64,000 nucleotides of DNA from Buxus sempervirens (GCA_947561395.2 OX387188.1:37009942-37073941); one strand, 5' to 3'. Positions 10,869-22,646 are shown, counted from the first letter of the stretch. A program made the numbers and translations. Notes: generated by a model from the letters alone, not told the origin.

Positions 10869-11962
10869 CTTAGGATTGGTTGGGAAAGAGTCCACAGGAT
10901 AAGAACTCTCTAAAAATATGGAAAGTGGGGTCCCTCACTTCATAAATGTAGGATGTTTGTACAAAGTGAGGTTCAACTTCCTAAAATTGGGATCGTTGGA
11001 AGACTTATCGATCAAGCAAAATAGCTTATAAATAGGGACCTATAGGCAAGGAAAAGGGATTCCCTCGAGCAACACACAATACAACTACACTTAGCTATCT
11101 CGGTCTCCTTAGACCACTCTCATGCTATCCTCATAGCATGAAGTAATCTATTCTCTTGTTGCATCTTGTCGCAACAACACATGAAGATCCCCTTACTCTT
11201 CCTGGGCAAGGCTAAGATGATACACCCTACTTTGATCACGGCTAGGTACGATCTCGCTTACTCTTTCAACCAAGGCCAATGATAGTCACTATGTGTACCC
11301 CGTAACCAGTAATTGTTAAAGCGGCCTCCGATCTCTTCTCTCTATACTCCGATCACAGCTACAGGGAAACAGGCGGCAGATACCAAGATATTAGTGGTTT
11401 TCTTTTTACCTTTTATTTCTTTTTATCACTATCTATCTTTGAAGTGGCCGTTACCCCACACGACACTCAATTCGTGTAGATTCTACATCAAACGACCACC
11501 ACCAATGTGGACATCATCTACGTTGCCATAAAATTGGGAGAAGAACCTTAGAGGACAAACCTCAATCCTCTCTGCAATCACCCGATCAAAAGTCTTCAAA
11601 TCTACAGGCAGTTAGGTCGTATCTGAACCGCAACCCATCCGGTTTTGTGTGCAATCGGTGCCGAGGTCAAAAGTTTTCGACTCATTTCATCGGCACAGAT
11701 GCTGGCGCGCCCATGCACTAACGCATCCGCGAGTCGAGTCGGAAATGATGGGAACACATTCAATTCCAATTTATTATGAATTTGAATTGGAATTAGAATT
11801 ATTAATTCTAATTCCAATTCATCGATCCAATGGGAGCCTTAAATTAAAGTAGTCAATGGTGCTCCTTTTTCAACTCTAGCTACCTCGTGCTTTCGTTAGA
11901 CTAGATGAGAAACATCATTAATATTATAAATCAAAATATATATCTACATATATATATATATA
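10869..11962. other. Intergenic, possible degraded LTR
   Basis: A clear TATAAATA at 11027-11034 is followed by leader-like sequence with no long frame, and then by stretches reminiscent of an LTR R-U5 region. I could not define LTR ends, a primer site or a target duplication, so this remains a suggestion. Short inverted AATTC-type repeats lie at about 11757-11820. Nothing else is recognised. Confidence 0.3.
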
Positions 11963-13677
11963 CTAGCATTCTGCCCGTGCGTTGCACGGGCAAATAGGTT
12001 CAAAAAAATTATTAAAGAATAAATTATTTTATATATTGTCTTGGAAGTCTTGAAAGTTAATATATTAACAACATATACATGAACGTGAAAATGGATATAT
12101 AAATACATGCATTAGTAGTATATACTATGTACAGGAAACTTCAAAAGTGTGAGTGGATCTAAGAATTCCCTTCTTATAAAAATATTGCAAGCTCCATGAA
12201 ACAGTTGTGAGGTCCTGAAACGAAAATGAAATAGAATAAGAATAAAGTAAAACCAAAAGATATGTGACTACTACTAAGCATTAAAAATGTTGTTTATTAA
12301 AAGATCTCATAATTTTATAAATTGCAAACGTAGAATTTTGTGGTATTTGCTAGGAAGCAATACGTCAAGTCATAGGGGTGGTTCTAAATTCTTCAAAAAT
12401 AGCTGTTTCAGATGATATAGAAGAGAGGTTCACTCATGCTTTGTGTATTCGGATAGACTTACCAAGGCTAGAGATCTGTAGAGTACATTACAAACTGAAT
12501 TTAGCAACATGAAACTTTCTCCTTCAAAGACCAAATAAGATCGAGACATTTTGTAGGATCAAAGCGTACAATGTCAAAAGAGCACAATGTTGGCATTTTA
12601 CTTCTTTAACATAACTTACTATATTTGTTTGAAAAAATAAGATAGAGAAAAAATTGTAATAGAACGTATGAATAAAAAAGATGTCTGCTATCAGTTAATA
12701 GAACGTATGAATCAAATAAATGGGTGTAAATAATTAATATTGGAGTACAGGCGTTTAGATGTAAAAATTTCTACCTTCACTGGCTCATGGCTGCCTTTTG
12801 CCACTGGAACATCAGGATGTGCTGCGATCTCACAACATCCTTCTGCACATTATAAAAGAAAAAAAAGAAGTAACCGATCACATTATGGAAAATTTTTATG
12901 CTTAAGCTTTAAGCAGGTAACTATTTCGAATTTGTTTGAGTGAAGTCAATGCTCAAATCACAAATAATTATTTGATGGTGGATAACATTTAGATAAAATA
13001 TTATAAGACTCTATTTGGCACGAAACAAAGAAGAAAAAATTATCTGGGAATTCAAGCTTGAGTCAGAGACAGTACTCTAAGAATGCATGACACCACATGT
13101 ATATTATCTTTAGTTGAAGGGAAGATAGACGAAAATAGGTCATGCCCCATTTTGTCAAAAAGAATCAAAATTAGGTCAAACTTCCTAGGAAGGACTGCTA
13201 ACCTCGAGTTCACATGGTATCAGGAGGGTCAATCTCATTAATATATCATGAAATATAGGGAATGAAGATTCAGACAAATACATTATTAACACCAAATGAA
13301 CCAATTTCTCTAAAAGACCTAATAATAGGATGAAATGTTTTTTATCAATCAACCCCACTTGCATAGAAGGTAAAATCCAAATACAGAACAACGTAAAAAC
13401 ATTAAAAAATGAGAAGAAAAAATAAAATAAACAAAAAAATAAAGAACGGCATATGGAAAATAAGCTCTGAAATTGAATTGAAAGCTAAGAACTTGATTGA
13501 CCATTAGACTAGTAACTGGAACTATTACCGTTGAATCAACAGAAAAAGAATAAAAATTGCACCTGAAGAAAGTAGGGAGCCAAAACTGATGTAACCGATT
13601 CAGCTGATATCCTTATATTCAGTCCAACCATTGCTCTCAACCCATTTGTTTTATGTAAGAGAACAAAGAGGGGTTCT

Positions 13678-13757
13678 TGAACAGTCAAGAAGAGCCTTGG
13701 GCTGCAACAAAACAAAGAGGCTTTAACACTCGAGAAGAGCCTAGAGGCTGCAAGAAA

Positions 13758-13814
<57 letters not shown>

Positions 13815-13957
13815 GAGAGGAATAAAGAAAAGGAGTTCTGGAACAGTCGAGAAGAGTCTTGGGTTGCAAGAAAACAGAGAGGCTGGAACACTCGAGAAGA
13901 GCCCCAAGGCTAGAAGAAAATGGAGAGAGAGAGAGAGGATCGAGAGAGAGAGGGAGA
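13678..13957. repeat. Tandem duplication with (GA)n microsatellite inside Helitron 1
   Basis: Two diverged copies of a module of about 80 bp (GAACAGTCAAGAAGAGCC at about 13678 and GAACAGTCGAGAAGAGTC at about 13838), each followed by GA repeats. The longer GA tract spans about 13758-13811. The Arg-Glu and Ser-Leu frames here are by-products of the repeat. Confidence 0.75.
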
Positions 13958-13979
13958 GGAGTAAAGAATTGTTTATACT

Positions 13980-14340
13980 TGATCTGAAAATATAAAAACT
14001 TAAATGACTAAATCTAAATTATTTTCAAAAACCGCAGGTCAAAAATATCGGTAAGTCTGGTCGTTTACGAAGAAGTTATGCCTGTTTTGCAATTACAGAA
14101 AAATTAAACATTGAATGTGAATTATGTTTGTCGTTTTAAACCGAAGAAAAAAAAAAGTCAAAAGTTACGAATTGGGTATACCTGATCTAGAAATATAAAA
14201 GCTTAAATCACTAAATCTAAATTATTTTTAAAAACGGAAAAGTCAAAATTTGCGGCAAGTATTGTCGTTTTATAAGAAGATATGCCTAATTTGCAATTAT
14301 TTTTGTCGTTTTAAACCGAAGATAAAAATCAAAAGTTACT
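13980..14340. repeat. Two-copy diverged tandem repeat near the Helitron 1 5' end
   Basis: The block starting TGATCTGAAAATATAAAAAC at about 13979 recurs as GATCTAGAAATATAAAAGC at about 14183. Both contain ACTAAATCTAAATTATTTT, GTCGTTT and TTTGCAATTA in the same order. Confidence 0.7.
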
Positions 14341-14527
14341 GCCGCTTTTTTTCTGTTTTCTTGCTAGGCTCGGGCACGCCGAAGCACGCGAGCCTGTCCC
14401 GAGCCTCCAAAACAAGGGGGGGTGACACGTCAATCGCCACCCCTTTTGCTTAATATATAGATATGCTTGTCGCTTAGGATTTATTAAAATGTTTGTTTAG
14501 ATTATTGAAAAACATAATCCTAAAATG

Positions 14528-14981
14528 TAGGGGTGTTTATTGTGCCGGGCCGGGGGCCATCAGCCCGTATAGGCACGGCTAGCCATGTCACGCCGCCCGG
14601 TGGGCCGTGGCATGCTCAGCCTGCGAGCGGCACGGGCCCCCTTTAACGCGGGCCGGCCCGCTATGGGGCACTCCTTCCCTCCAAAAAAAAGGGGGTTGAT
14701 TTAAATTGTCTTTTGGTAGCTGATTTAACGAGGCTTAACAGCTCTTTTATGAGTCTGATTTAAATGACCACTCTTTGGTCATTTATTATCCCATGCTTTA
14801 CCCATCACCAAACTACCTTACTTTTCAAGTGGACTCCTTTCGTTTATATCAACATCAATGGTCCAGATCAAATGGAAATGTGCATGGACTTAAATCACAT
14901 TTTTTAAAAGTTAATTAGTTGTAGCTCTCTCGTCGTTACGGATAATAAGGAGAAATGGTCCATTGATATATATATAAATCA

Positions 14982-15028
<47 letters not shown>

Positions 15029-15437
15029 AATCTATAAATATTAACAATAACACAATCAATAAACCTTTCGCATGTGTCATGCTATATATTAATAATAAAA
15101 GATTTTGATGTAGTATTATTTGCAAAGTTGTACTTGTATTTGTAATAATTAATTTATTTATATTTTTTGAACAAAATCTATCACATTATGTGTAAGACAA
15201 TTTTGTGAATTTTTTTCCTATATTTTCTTTATTTTTTTTTAAAAAAAAAGTGGCTGGCCCGGCGGAGGCCCGCCGACTAGCTGCGCTCGGCCCAGCCTGG
15301 CACGACCCAGTCCAGGGCGTGCCGTGCCTAGGTTTTGGCTAAACAGGCCTAGCAACGCAACACGCTCAGCCCGCGACCGGCCCGGCACGCCCCAAACGTG
15401 CCTAGGCTGTGCCGGGCTGGCTCAATAAGCACCCCTA
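14528..15437. mobile_element. Non-autonomous hAT element (910 bp)
   Basis: A perfect 8-bp duplication CTAAAATG (14520-14527 and 15438-15445) flanks inverted ends TAGGGGTGTTTATTG and, inward from the right, TAGGGGTGCTTATTG. Both subterminal regions are very GC-rich and built from CGGCACG/GGGCCGG words. The core is AT-rich and contains a TA microsatellite at about 14982-15026. No transposase is encoded. Confidence 0.85.
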
Positions 15438-15445
15438 CTAAAATG

Positions 15446-16423
15446 TTTTATTTTATTTTTTTATTTAAAAATGCTAAAGTGAAGGGGAAACAATTTTACA
15501 AAGTTCACTATTTAAATATGTGAAAATATTTTTTGGTTTGATTACTAGTTTTTTTCTCTAGAAACCGCCAACAATAACCACTAACAGTTAGCAAATATAA
15601 CCTCAAATTTGAGGGGATAAATTATTTATTTATTTGATGTGCAATTTATATAGAAAATTTTAAGATATCAGACTTAATAGTCAAGACAAGTTAACTAGAC
15701 AACACTTAGAAATTTTCCCATATCAAGCTGATTTCTTAAGGCCATATTTGTTCAAGTGGAAATTTTTTTTTTAATAAAAATAGGAAGAAAAATTTTCGTT
15801 TTCTTTTTTCAACTCTTTGAATATAAGATGGAAAATTTTCTAGATTTTTTTTTTATTTTAAATTTTAGTCTTAGCTTAGGAAACTAAACCAAAATTTATG
15901 TTTTTTTTACCATGTTTAATCTCCTCAAAAGGGGCAAACGATGGTGGTGGTGGTGCGGTTCTAATAGTATTGGTTGTGATGCTCATAGTAATTTTCCTTT
16001 CTCTTAGAAAAATATCTTTCACAAAAAAAAATATTTGAGTTTTTTCGTATCTAGAAGACAAACGTAATATGAAGGTATCCAAGTAACTAACGTCAGATCG
16101 GTTTAGGTGATTGTAGTTTTTAACGGATAGGCATTGAGTAGTTTTATTTAGCGTAGTGCTTTTGAGGATTTAGGCATTGGGTAGTTTTATTTAGAATAGT
16201 GTGGTATTGTTTAGCATTTCAATGGATTATTTAGCTGTGATGGACCTTGCTCGGGTGGTGGGAATGGTTTAGAACACAGTAATGGTTCTGCTCCTCTTCT
16301 TAGTTATGTGGGATGGCAATAAAAAATGAAGGCTAGAATCCTAAGGAATATTCTCCGGGGTTCACTTTATTAATAGTATAAATTAGGAAAATGTTTTATC
16401 CCATTTTAAATTTTTAGTTAAAA
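15446..16423. other. Intergenic, AT-rich, no gene recognised
   Basis: Homopolymer-rich sequence with a GTGGTGGTGGTG run near 15943. A block GGCATTG(A/G)GTAGTTTTATTTAG is repeated at about 16130 and 16173. No complete element or gene. Confidence 0.4.
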
Positions 16424-18219
16424 CTAGTAAATGTGAACGTGCTTTGCACGTTGAGAATGATTTCATAGTTTGTGATCTTTTGTTCAAGTTTAAATATGTT
16501 ATTTTTCATTATAAAATAAAATATTTCTTTTTCATAAAAAGAATAAAAAAGTAGACTTTATAAATTAATTACTTACTATTAGAAGTTAAAATATTTTAAC
16601 TATTTTTTTTGGGAATATAAAAGGGTTGTAACTTGGTTTTTATATATTTGAATACAATAATGTTCTTCTTTTTTAAAAATGTCACAATTACAAAAATAGA
16701 TATAGTATTTTATATATGAAAATTGTATTTATAGTAAGAATAAATATATTATTTAATTTAATATATGAAATTTGCTAACATTTTCACTTATAATTATGAA
16801 TAATTTTCCTAGTCGGACTGCTCTTTCTTTTTTATATACATTATTAGGAATTTCACTTATGATTATTTGACTAAATTTCTTTTGTTCTTTAGGAGTTATC
16901 ATTAAAGTATGATAAATATGTTATTATTTTTTATTATTTAATATAAGAATATTACTTGCAAAAATTAACAAAAAATATTTTCTATTTTCTTGAGAATTTA
17001 TTTTGGGACTCTAAATATAAAAGAACATTTATATGTTTTTCTTAATTTAATCTCATTGATAAGAATTTTGAATAATATTAGGATTCAATTTTTGCCTTGA
17101 TCCATTCATTTGTTAATTATAAAATTAAATATAAAGATTTTTATGGTGAAAAAAATAAAATAACATAAAAACTAGATTGCATGTATAATAAACTATTATT
17201 ATGAGTAGAAAATTATAAAAATATGAACAAATAATACCTGCACTTTTTTAAAAAAAAAAGATAAAAATTTTAATAGATATAAAATAGAAATTTGATAGAA
17301 TTCAAAAAAAGGTAACGAATTCCCTTTTTCTTCAAGAGTTGCTCAATCATATGGGATTCTAAAAATGATAAAAATTTTAAATAAAAATATCATGAAATGT
17401 AAAATTAGATAGATTTATAAAAATTGTAATGAATAATTAATTACTAAGAAAATTTAAGATAAGAAAAAATTCAAAAACTATATCCTCCTTTTTTAATTAA
17501 CGTCCCTTATTAGTTGGATAAGGTTTCCAATTACAATAGGACTCTCTTTTTCCTTTTTTTTATGATAAAGATTTGGAATTATAGTAAGAATTATTTAAAT
17601 AAGTGGGATTTAAAAAGGATAAAATTTTTCCTTTATGGGCAGTGTTAGCACCTGATTTTTGCACCCCCAAAATAAAGAAAAAATGAAAAGTCAAATGAAA
17701 AGTCAAACTAAAAGTCAAACCTTGAGGGGGTCAAAAATTGACTTTTTGATTCAAATGAATTTGGCCATCAAACTTCATCTCATTGAAAAGAGCATTTCGA
17801 CACGATTCTAACGCAACCGAATTTGCTGGAATCGGAGTCCAGATGGAAAAGATATGAGCTGGTCAAACTTTTGGGGAGCGAAAAGTTGACTTTTTGCTCG
17901 ACCCCAATTCAGCTGCCAAACTTGACCCCAGTGGACAGGTGGTTCCGAGCTGGTTCCAACGACACTAAGTTTGCTGAAATCGGACACCGGATGAAGAAGT
18001 TATGAGCAGTTGAAGTTTCAGAAAAACTGCCCATGTGGCAAAAAGGGCAACAAAAATGGAATAAACCAATAAAATAAATAAGATAAAAGTGTTTAATAAT
18101 ATTTTAATAAAGGAATCTCGTTTATATAATAACATAATCATAAAATCGAATGTAAATCTTGCAAAAAACCAAATTGAATAAAGATTTGAAATCCAAACTT
18201 TTTAAAACGTGTTGGACCG

Positions 18220-18436
18220 TATTTGTATTACGGGCAAGGCATGCCCGTATTTGAAGTACGGGCACGCTTCTAGAAGGAAACACGCGTCGCTGAACGGCGG
18301 GACACGCATCCCGTACGGAAGAATCTGCGATAATTGCAAATATTCGTTTTTCGCCCGTATTTGAATTACGGGCAAGGCACGCCCGTACTTGAAGTACGGA
18401 CAAGGCATGCCCGTACTTCAAATACGGGCACGGAAA
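18220..18436. repeat. Palindromic repeat cluster upstream of the solo LTR TATA box
   Basis: At least five copies of a palindrome of the form GCCCGTAyTTsAAGTACGGGC, separated by ACGC or AAGGC(A/G) linkers, sit 10-220 bp upstream of the TATA box. Each copy can fold into a hairpin. The position suggests LTR enhancer modules, which is an inference. Confidence 0.7.
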
Positions 18437-18443
18437 TTTTGCC

Positions 18444-18451
18444 TATAAATA
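18444..18451 (+). promoter_or_regulatory. TATA box of the solo LTR
   Basis: TATAAATA in GCCTATAAATAGAG, directly downstream of the palindromic repeats and upstream of a leader-like stretch. It is a good match to the plant TATA consensus and marks the U3/R side of the LTR. Confidence 0.6.
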
Positions 18452-20127
18452 GAGAGGCCACCCCCCTCATTTGAACAAGCCATGACTGAAGGCCTTCCAC
18501 CCTTTCCTCCTTGACGTTTTACACGTCCAATCCCTGCCCGAGTCCTGCCACCCCCAAATCCCAAACACCAAATACCAATTTTACCCCTGAAATGCTGCCA
18601 AACCTTCCCACTTCACCCTGCAAGCATAAATAACCCATCAAAACTCTGCCCAAACCATTCCAAGAAATCCCGTAGGACGCGGAAGCGCTGCTCAAATTTT
18701 CGGAGGACCATAACACCAATCAAGCAAATAATTACATTGTAAGTATGTTCTCTTTCTAAATTAAAGTGAATTCTGATTGTATTTTTCTCTTCCTCACTAC
18801 CTCTTTTCTCTTTTATGTTATTTCTAACATTGTTTTGAGTGTTGAATAATGAGGAGTTGCATCCACAAGTAGTCATCCCTATACAACAAAGGAGGTGATA
18901 ACAAAAGGTTATAAAAAATGTCTTAACAAGAGAAACTTGACTTCGTTTGATCATTATTACGGAATGAAGATTAAAGTCCTTTTTGAACATCAAACATCCC
19001 CTGTAAATTACCCCTTTCCCCTTCCTAAAAATTGATGGTGGACAAACAAAAAGGATTTTGCTTACTCAAAGAACAAGAGAAGAAGGAAAGTGACATTTTG
19101 AACCATATGAAGTAAATACAGAATCTGGAGAAGCTGGAAACCTCAACATCAATTGCAGAAAGCTCCTAAGAAGGCCACGGGATTGATTCTGGGAAGAATC
19201 GGCAACAAAAGTGCAAAACAGGTTGCACCCGTAAACTCAGGCCGGTCCAGCCTGGACCGTGTCTAATTTACGGATGAGGGGGACCGGAATCCATTCACGG
19301 GCAAGGCGGACCGTAGAGAAAACACGGGCAAATGTAAAATAACCTAAAAAGTGTGATTTCTTGGTTCGGTTGGACCTAATCCGGTCTAAGCCGACTTGAA
19401 CCATCCCCTTAAACCATTTGGGCCACCTTAAGTCCATTTTTGGACTTTGGGCCCATACGGGCCCACCAAGACCCCTTTTTGGCCCACTTGTGGGGCCCAT
19501 CTCAGACTGGCCCATACCAGGCCTGTTTTCAGTAAACAGGCCCAGGCCCTTTGACCCTTGGCTAATGGGCCCATTCCAAGCCCACTAAGCCCAAACTAAA
19601 ATTGTAAATATATAAAACTTAATAAAATAACCAAACGGGTTACCCAATAACCCAACTGGGCCCAAGGCCCAACCATGGAAACCCACGGGTCTTCCAACGG
19701 GACCCAGGTCCGACCCAATTCATATAAATAAGAAAGATAAAATCAAAGTAAAAGGGACCCACACCTTCAGAGGGCCCCGCCAGACTCAACAAGGTAGCAT
19801 GCTGGTCTAGGAAAAGGGTGAACTTGACTCAAAAACCAGGGAGACCCGAGGGACCCGTCAAACCGACGGGGCGGGCCGGGGTGCCTTAGGGCTTCCCCGG
19901 ACGTAACCGAGGACTTAGCTAGATCTCTAATAAGCTGCAGACCAGACTTAGACCCGATTAGGGCAAAACGGTGTCTGCCTGCACTCTCAGGCAGTGGCGA
20001 CTCCGAAAGTCCCGTGGTACGCACTGAAAGTGCGCCCGGTGTGCGATCTAGGCCAGGTTTAGGTGCGCACAGGCAGAATTCTAAAAAAAGGATTATTCTT
20101 TTTCTCAATAGAATTTTTTTGATGCTG

Positions 20128-20129
20128 AA

Positions 20130-20177
<48 letters not shown>

Positions 20178-20178
20178 C
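20128..20178. repeat. (ATT)n microsatellite
   Basis: About 15 tandem ATT units inside Helitron 2, just beyond the solo LTR target duplication. They generate poly-Ile frames on both strands. Confidence 0.9.
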
Positions 20179-20997
20179 AATAAAAATATACGATAAGAAT
20201 AAAAAAAATTCTCATCCTACATTGTTAATTAATAATCTAAATAATTTCCATTTATCACTTATTTTTTCATCTTGATTTGTTAATATTAATAAATATCCAC
20301 ATGGTAAATGTAAATATTTTATTTAAGACAAGAAATTTTCTCAAATTTACACTTACAATTAATTGCATTATTTTTTTTTCATTTTATTTTTTTATATTTC
20401 TTTATATTTTTAACTTATAATTAATTGACTAAGTTTCTTAGTCCTTATCTTTTTTTTTTTTTATATTTCTTTATACTCATGAATTTGTATCATTGGTATA
20501 ATTGTGATCATTATCCGTTTTGTTTAAATAAATAGGATTTTAGTGCCAATACAAAAATTCTATTTTAGTTAGATAAGTATTATAAAAGAACTCTTTTTAT
20601 CATCTAACTAAATATCTTAATCAAATAAAGATAAATATTCTTTGTGTTATAAAATACTTGCAAGAGTATCCACCTATGTGATAATTTGGTAGAATTATCT
20701 GAATAATTATGTGATAAATATCAATTACTCATTGAAATTATCTTTTTTTTTTTATAAAGCTCATTTAAATTATCAATGTTAAATAAAATGGTAATTAATT
20801 TGTTTTCATCACACAATTATTATTAATGAGTTTATTAAATGTATTTCATGATATTAGTAATTTACTTTTATGTTTTTACTAAAAGTTTTCTTATGTGGAT
20901 AAATATTTGAAATTAATAGGGAAGGATATTTTAGGTATGTGAAAATAAAGAACACTTAAGTTATCTTGTGCTTTTAATAGTAGTATATATATATAGA

Positions 20998-21500
20998 TTT
21001 AGGGCCAGGCATGGATTTTAGAATCAAAAGCCCTACATTTTTGGAAACCCAAATTTCCTAATCAATATTATAAATAAATTGATTAATAAAATAGTATTTC
21101 TTATTGATTAATTGCCTCTAGATTTAGACGCTTGTACTAAATAATAATAAATTATACTAAATAATAAATTGTATTGAATAATAATAACTTGTACTAAATA
21201 ATAATAATAAAATGTATTAGAGAAGAGTATAAATAAATTGTCAAAGTTTTTTTTGTTGTTAAAATAGGACTATATATGTGTTTAAGAATAAATAATAATA
21301 AATTGTATTAGAGAAGAGTATAAATAAATCGTCAAGGTTTTTTTTATTAAAATAGGACTATATACGTCTTTAAGAATATTTAATCCACCTTTGCTAATTG
21401 TTGGAGAAGAGTTGTAATGTGATAGGATTTTAAATATTATAGGAAATGACATTTTAGGCATGTGAAAACTAAAAACACTTAAGATAATTAAAGATTATAG
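20998..21500. repeat. AT-rich segment with tandem repeats between Helitron 2 and the Gypsy element
   Basis: A unit of about 85 bp containing ATTAGAGAAGAGTATAAATAAAT and AAATAGGACTATATA occurs at about 21209 and again at about 21306. AAATAATAATAAATTGTA-type short repeats precede it. The end (GACATTTTAGGCATGTGAAAAC at about 21446) resembles the sub-5' sequence of Helitron 2 (about 20930) and the sequence right of the retrotransposon (about 38124). The retrotransposon therefore landed in Helitron-related DNA. Confidence 0.6.
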
Positions 21501-21505
21501 GAAGG

Positions 21506-22597
21506 TGTTTACACCCTATATAACCAACGAATAAGAGAAGGACACGTGGTGCCGAGGTGGCTTGGTTAGGCCACGGCCCATAGACTTTGAAGGGTTGAGC
21601 CGGCCGCGTCAGCACGCATACAGAAGAATGCGGTTCGAGCCACGCAAGCCAATAAGACAAAACCATAAATATCAGAAGATCGTGCCATCGGCCGTTCAAG
21701 AGTGGAACTATTTTTAGATCATGGCCGGGCGGTTATCACTTTGAAACAGAAAACTGAAGATAAACAACCGCCATGAAGATCGTGCGAGAGTAGGAAGTTG
21801 AGCAACCATCAAGGAGCGGCTATAAAAGGCCTCAATTCGAAGAGCTCGAGGACACAATCCACACAACCGCAACCGGTTATTATATTATTTTGATCATCCG
21901 TGATCCTTTATCCCCTCTAATACAGACGGATAAATTAGGACTTCTCTCACTGCTTCCAGTCGCAGTGACATCTTCGACCCCTCTTTACTCCGATTAACAC
22001 CAGAATCCTGCCACCGGAGAGTAAGTTGAGGCCGCCCCTGACTCGCAGTTCTGTCTTTACAGAATCCCGAGCAGCCGGTCCCGAGACTCGCTCTGTTCAC
22101 GCCGGGTGACTTGTGTATTTTCGGATAAGCAGCAATCCAAGGTGAACCCCCTGAATCGACTTTGTAAGCAGCCGCCCCCTTCCTCCTGCGCTTATACCCG
22201 ATTACGGCTATAAGACCAGGACAGGCCGGTCCTGCGAGCCCTGTCGGTTTTCTTTTGTACTTTTTGTTTCCATTTTGAGGATTATCTGTTGTCGCTTTCG
22301 GCTATTTGGCCGATTTTATAATAAAGGGATTTGTGTGCCGTTAGTTGCTTTTGCTTTCAAACACTTACAAGAACCCGAAACGAAGACCGAACCCCTAGTC
22401 TTCATACCATCGCCTGACCGATTTTATTACAGGTGACTTGCAGTACGACTGAACCGATCCCGGTTCAGATTCGGAACAGGTGCCCGGGGTCAGGAATCGA
22501 CTCGAAAATCATTGTATCAAACGATACTGGCACGCCCGCGTAGAGACACATCATCACCACAGACACGTGTCCACACCGGCCCATTTTTGGAGCAACA
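21506..22597 (+). repeat. 5' LTR
   Basis: 1,092 bp, the same length as the 3' copy without indels. It contains a TATA box (TATAAAAG at 21821-21828) and a polyadenylation signal (AATAAA at 22320-22325), so R lies roughly between 21850 and 22340. A candidate leader intron, donor GTAAGC at about 22164 and acceptor TTATTACAG at about 22432, can be drawn but is unproven. Confidence 0.93.
21821..21828 (+). promoter_or_regulatory. TATA box of the 5' LTR
   Basis: TATAAAAG in a GC-containing context (GCGGCTATAAAAGGCC), about 315 bp into the LTR. It is the obvious promoter for genomic RNA and recurs at the same offset in the 3' LTR. Confidence 0.75.
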
Positions 22598-22605
22598 TCC
22601 CTTTT

Positions 22606-22623
22606 TGGCACGCCCGGTGGGAC
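22606..22623 (+). other. Candidate primer binding site
   Basis: TGGCACGCCCGGTGGGAC begins 9 bases after the 5' LTR and starts with the TGG expected from a tRNA CCA end. I could not assign the tRNA with confidence. The first 11 bases (TGGCACGCCCG) also occur inside the LTR near its 3' end. Confidence 0.6.
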
Positions 22624-22646
22624 CATTAGTCTTTGAAAGAGCACTA

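Larger units (their letters stand above)
11963..14461 (-). mobile_element. Non-autonomous Helitron 1 (2,499 bp)
   Basis: Read on the minus strand it starts TCTATATATTAAGC at 14461 with A before it, and ends in a hairpin GCCCGTGCaacGCACGGGC followed by AGAATG and CTAG at 11963, with T after it. A TC start, a subterminal GC-rich hairpin, a CTAG end and insertion between A and T are the diagnostic Helitron features. No Rep/helicase frame is present, so it depends on an autonomous relative. The interior contains two tandem duplications and a GA microsatellite. Confidence 0.82.
17643..20071 (+). mobile_element. Solo LTR (2,429 bp), probably of a Tat/Ogre-like Gypsy element
   Basis: It starts TGTTAGCACCT and ends AGGTGCGCACA (imperfect inverted TG...CA ends), with a perfect 5-bp target duplication GGCAG at 17638-17642 and 20072-20076. 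It is far more GC-rich than the surrounding Helitron. It carries a TATA box at 18444-18451 preceded by a cluster of palindromic repeats. The phrase TGGCGACTCC near 19995 resembles the primer-site sequence known from Ogre-type elements, but here it lies inside the TSD-bounded unit, so its role is unclear. No internal coding region remains. The simplest reading is an LTR left after LTR-LTR recombination. A small non-autonomous element is the alternative. Confidence 0.7.
16424..20997 (-). mobile_element. Non-autonomous Helitron 2 (4,574 bp including a nested LTR)
   Basis: On the minus strand it begins TCTATATATATATACTACTA at 20997 (flanking A). It ends with the hairpin AACGTGCaaaGCACGTT, then CACATTTA and CTAG at 16424 (flanking T). 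It has the same orientation and the same terminal design as Helitron 1. No helicase frame was seen. A solo LTR occupies 17643-20071, leaving about 2.1 kb of AT-rich Helitron sequence. A second, very similar 5' terminus occurs at about 38187, beyond the large retrotransposon, so the true 5' end could be the distal copy. Confidence 0.72.

Noticed and set aside
13536..13913. Ser-Leu and Arg-Glu repeat proteins around the GA tract
   Set aside because: Pure microsatellite translation inside a Helitron, seen in several frames at once.
18220..18436. CRISPR-like repeat array
   Set aside because: Repeats are palindromic and only a few bases apart, with no unique spacers. The context is a plant LTR, so CRISPR does not apply.
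21469..21699. 71-76-aa minus-strand frame at the LTR start (also 37005-37220)
   Set aside because: It crosses the LTR boundary and exists only because U3 is open in that frame.
21894..22100. 68-aa minus-strand frame repeated at 37415-37621
   Set aside because: It lies in both LTRs and is identical because the LTRs are. No motif, no start context and no sign that it is coding.
22512..22646. Upstream extension of gag into the LTR
   Set aside because: The frame opens with TTG and covers LTR and primer site. The first ATG at 22647 is the credible start.
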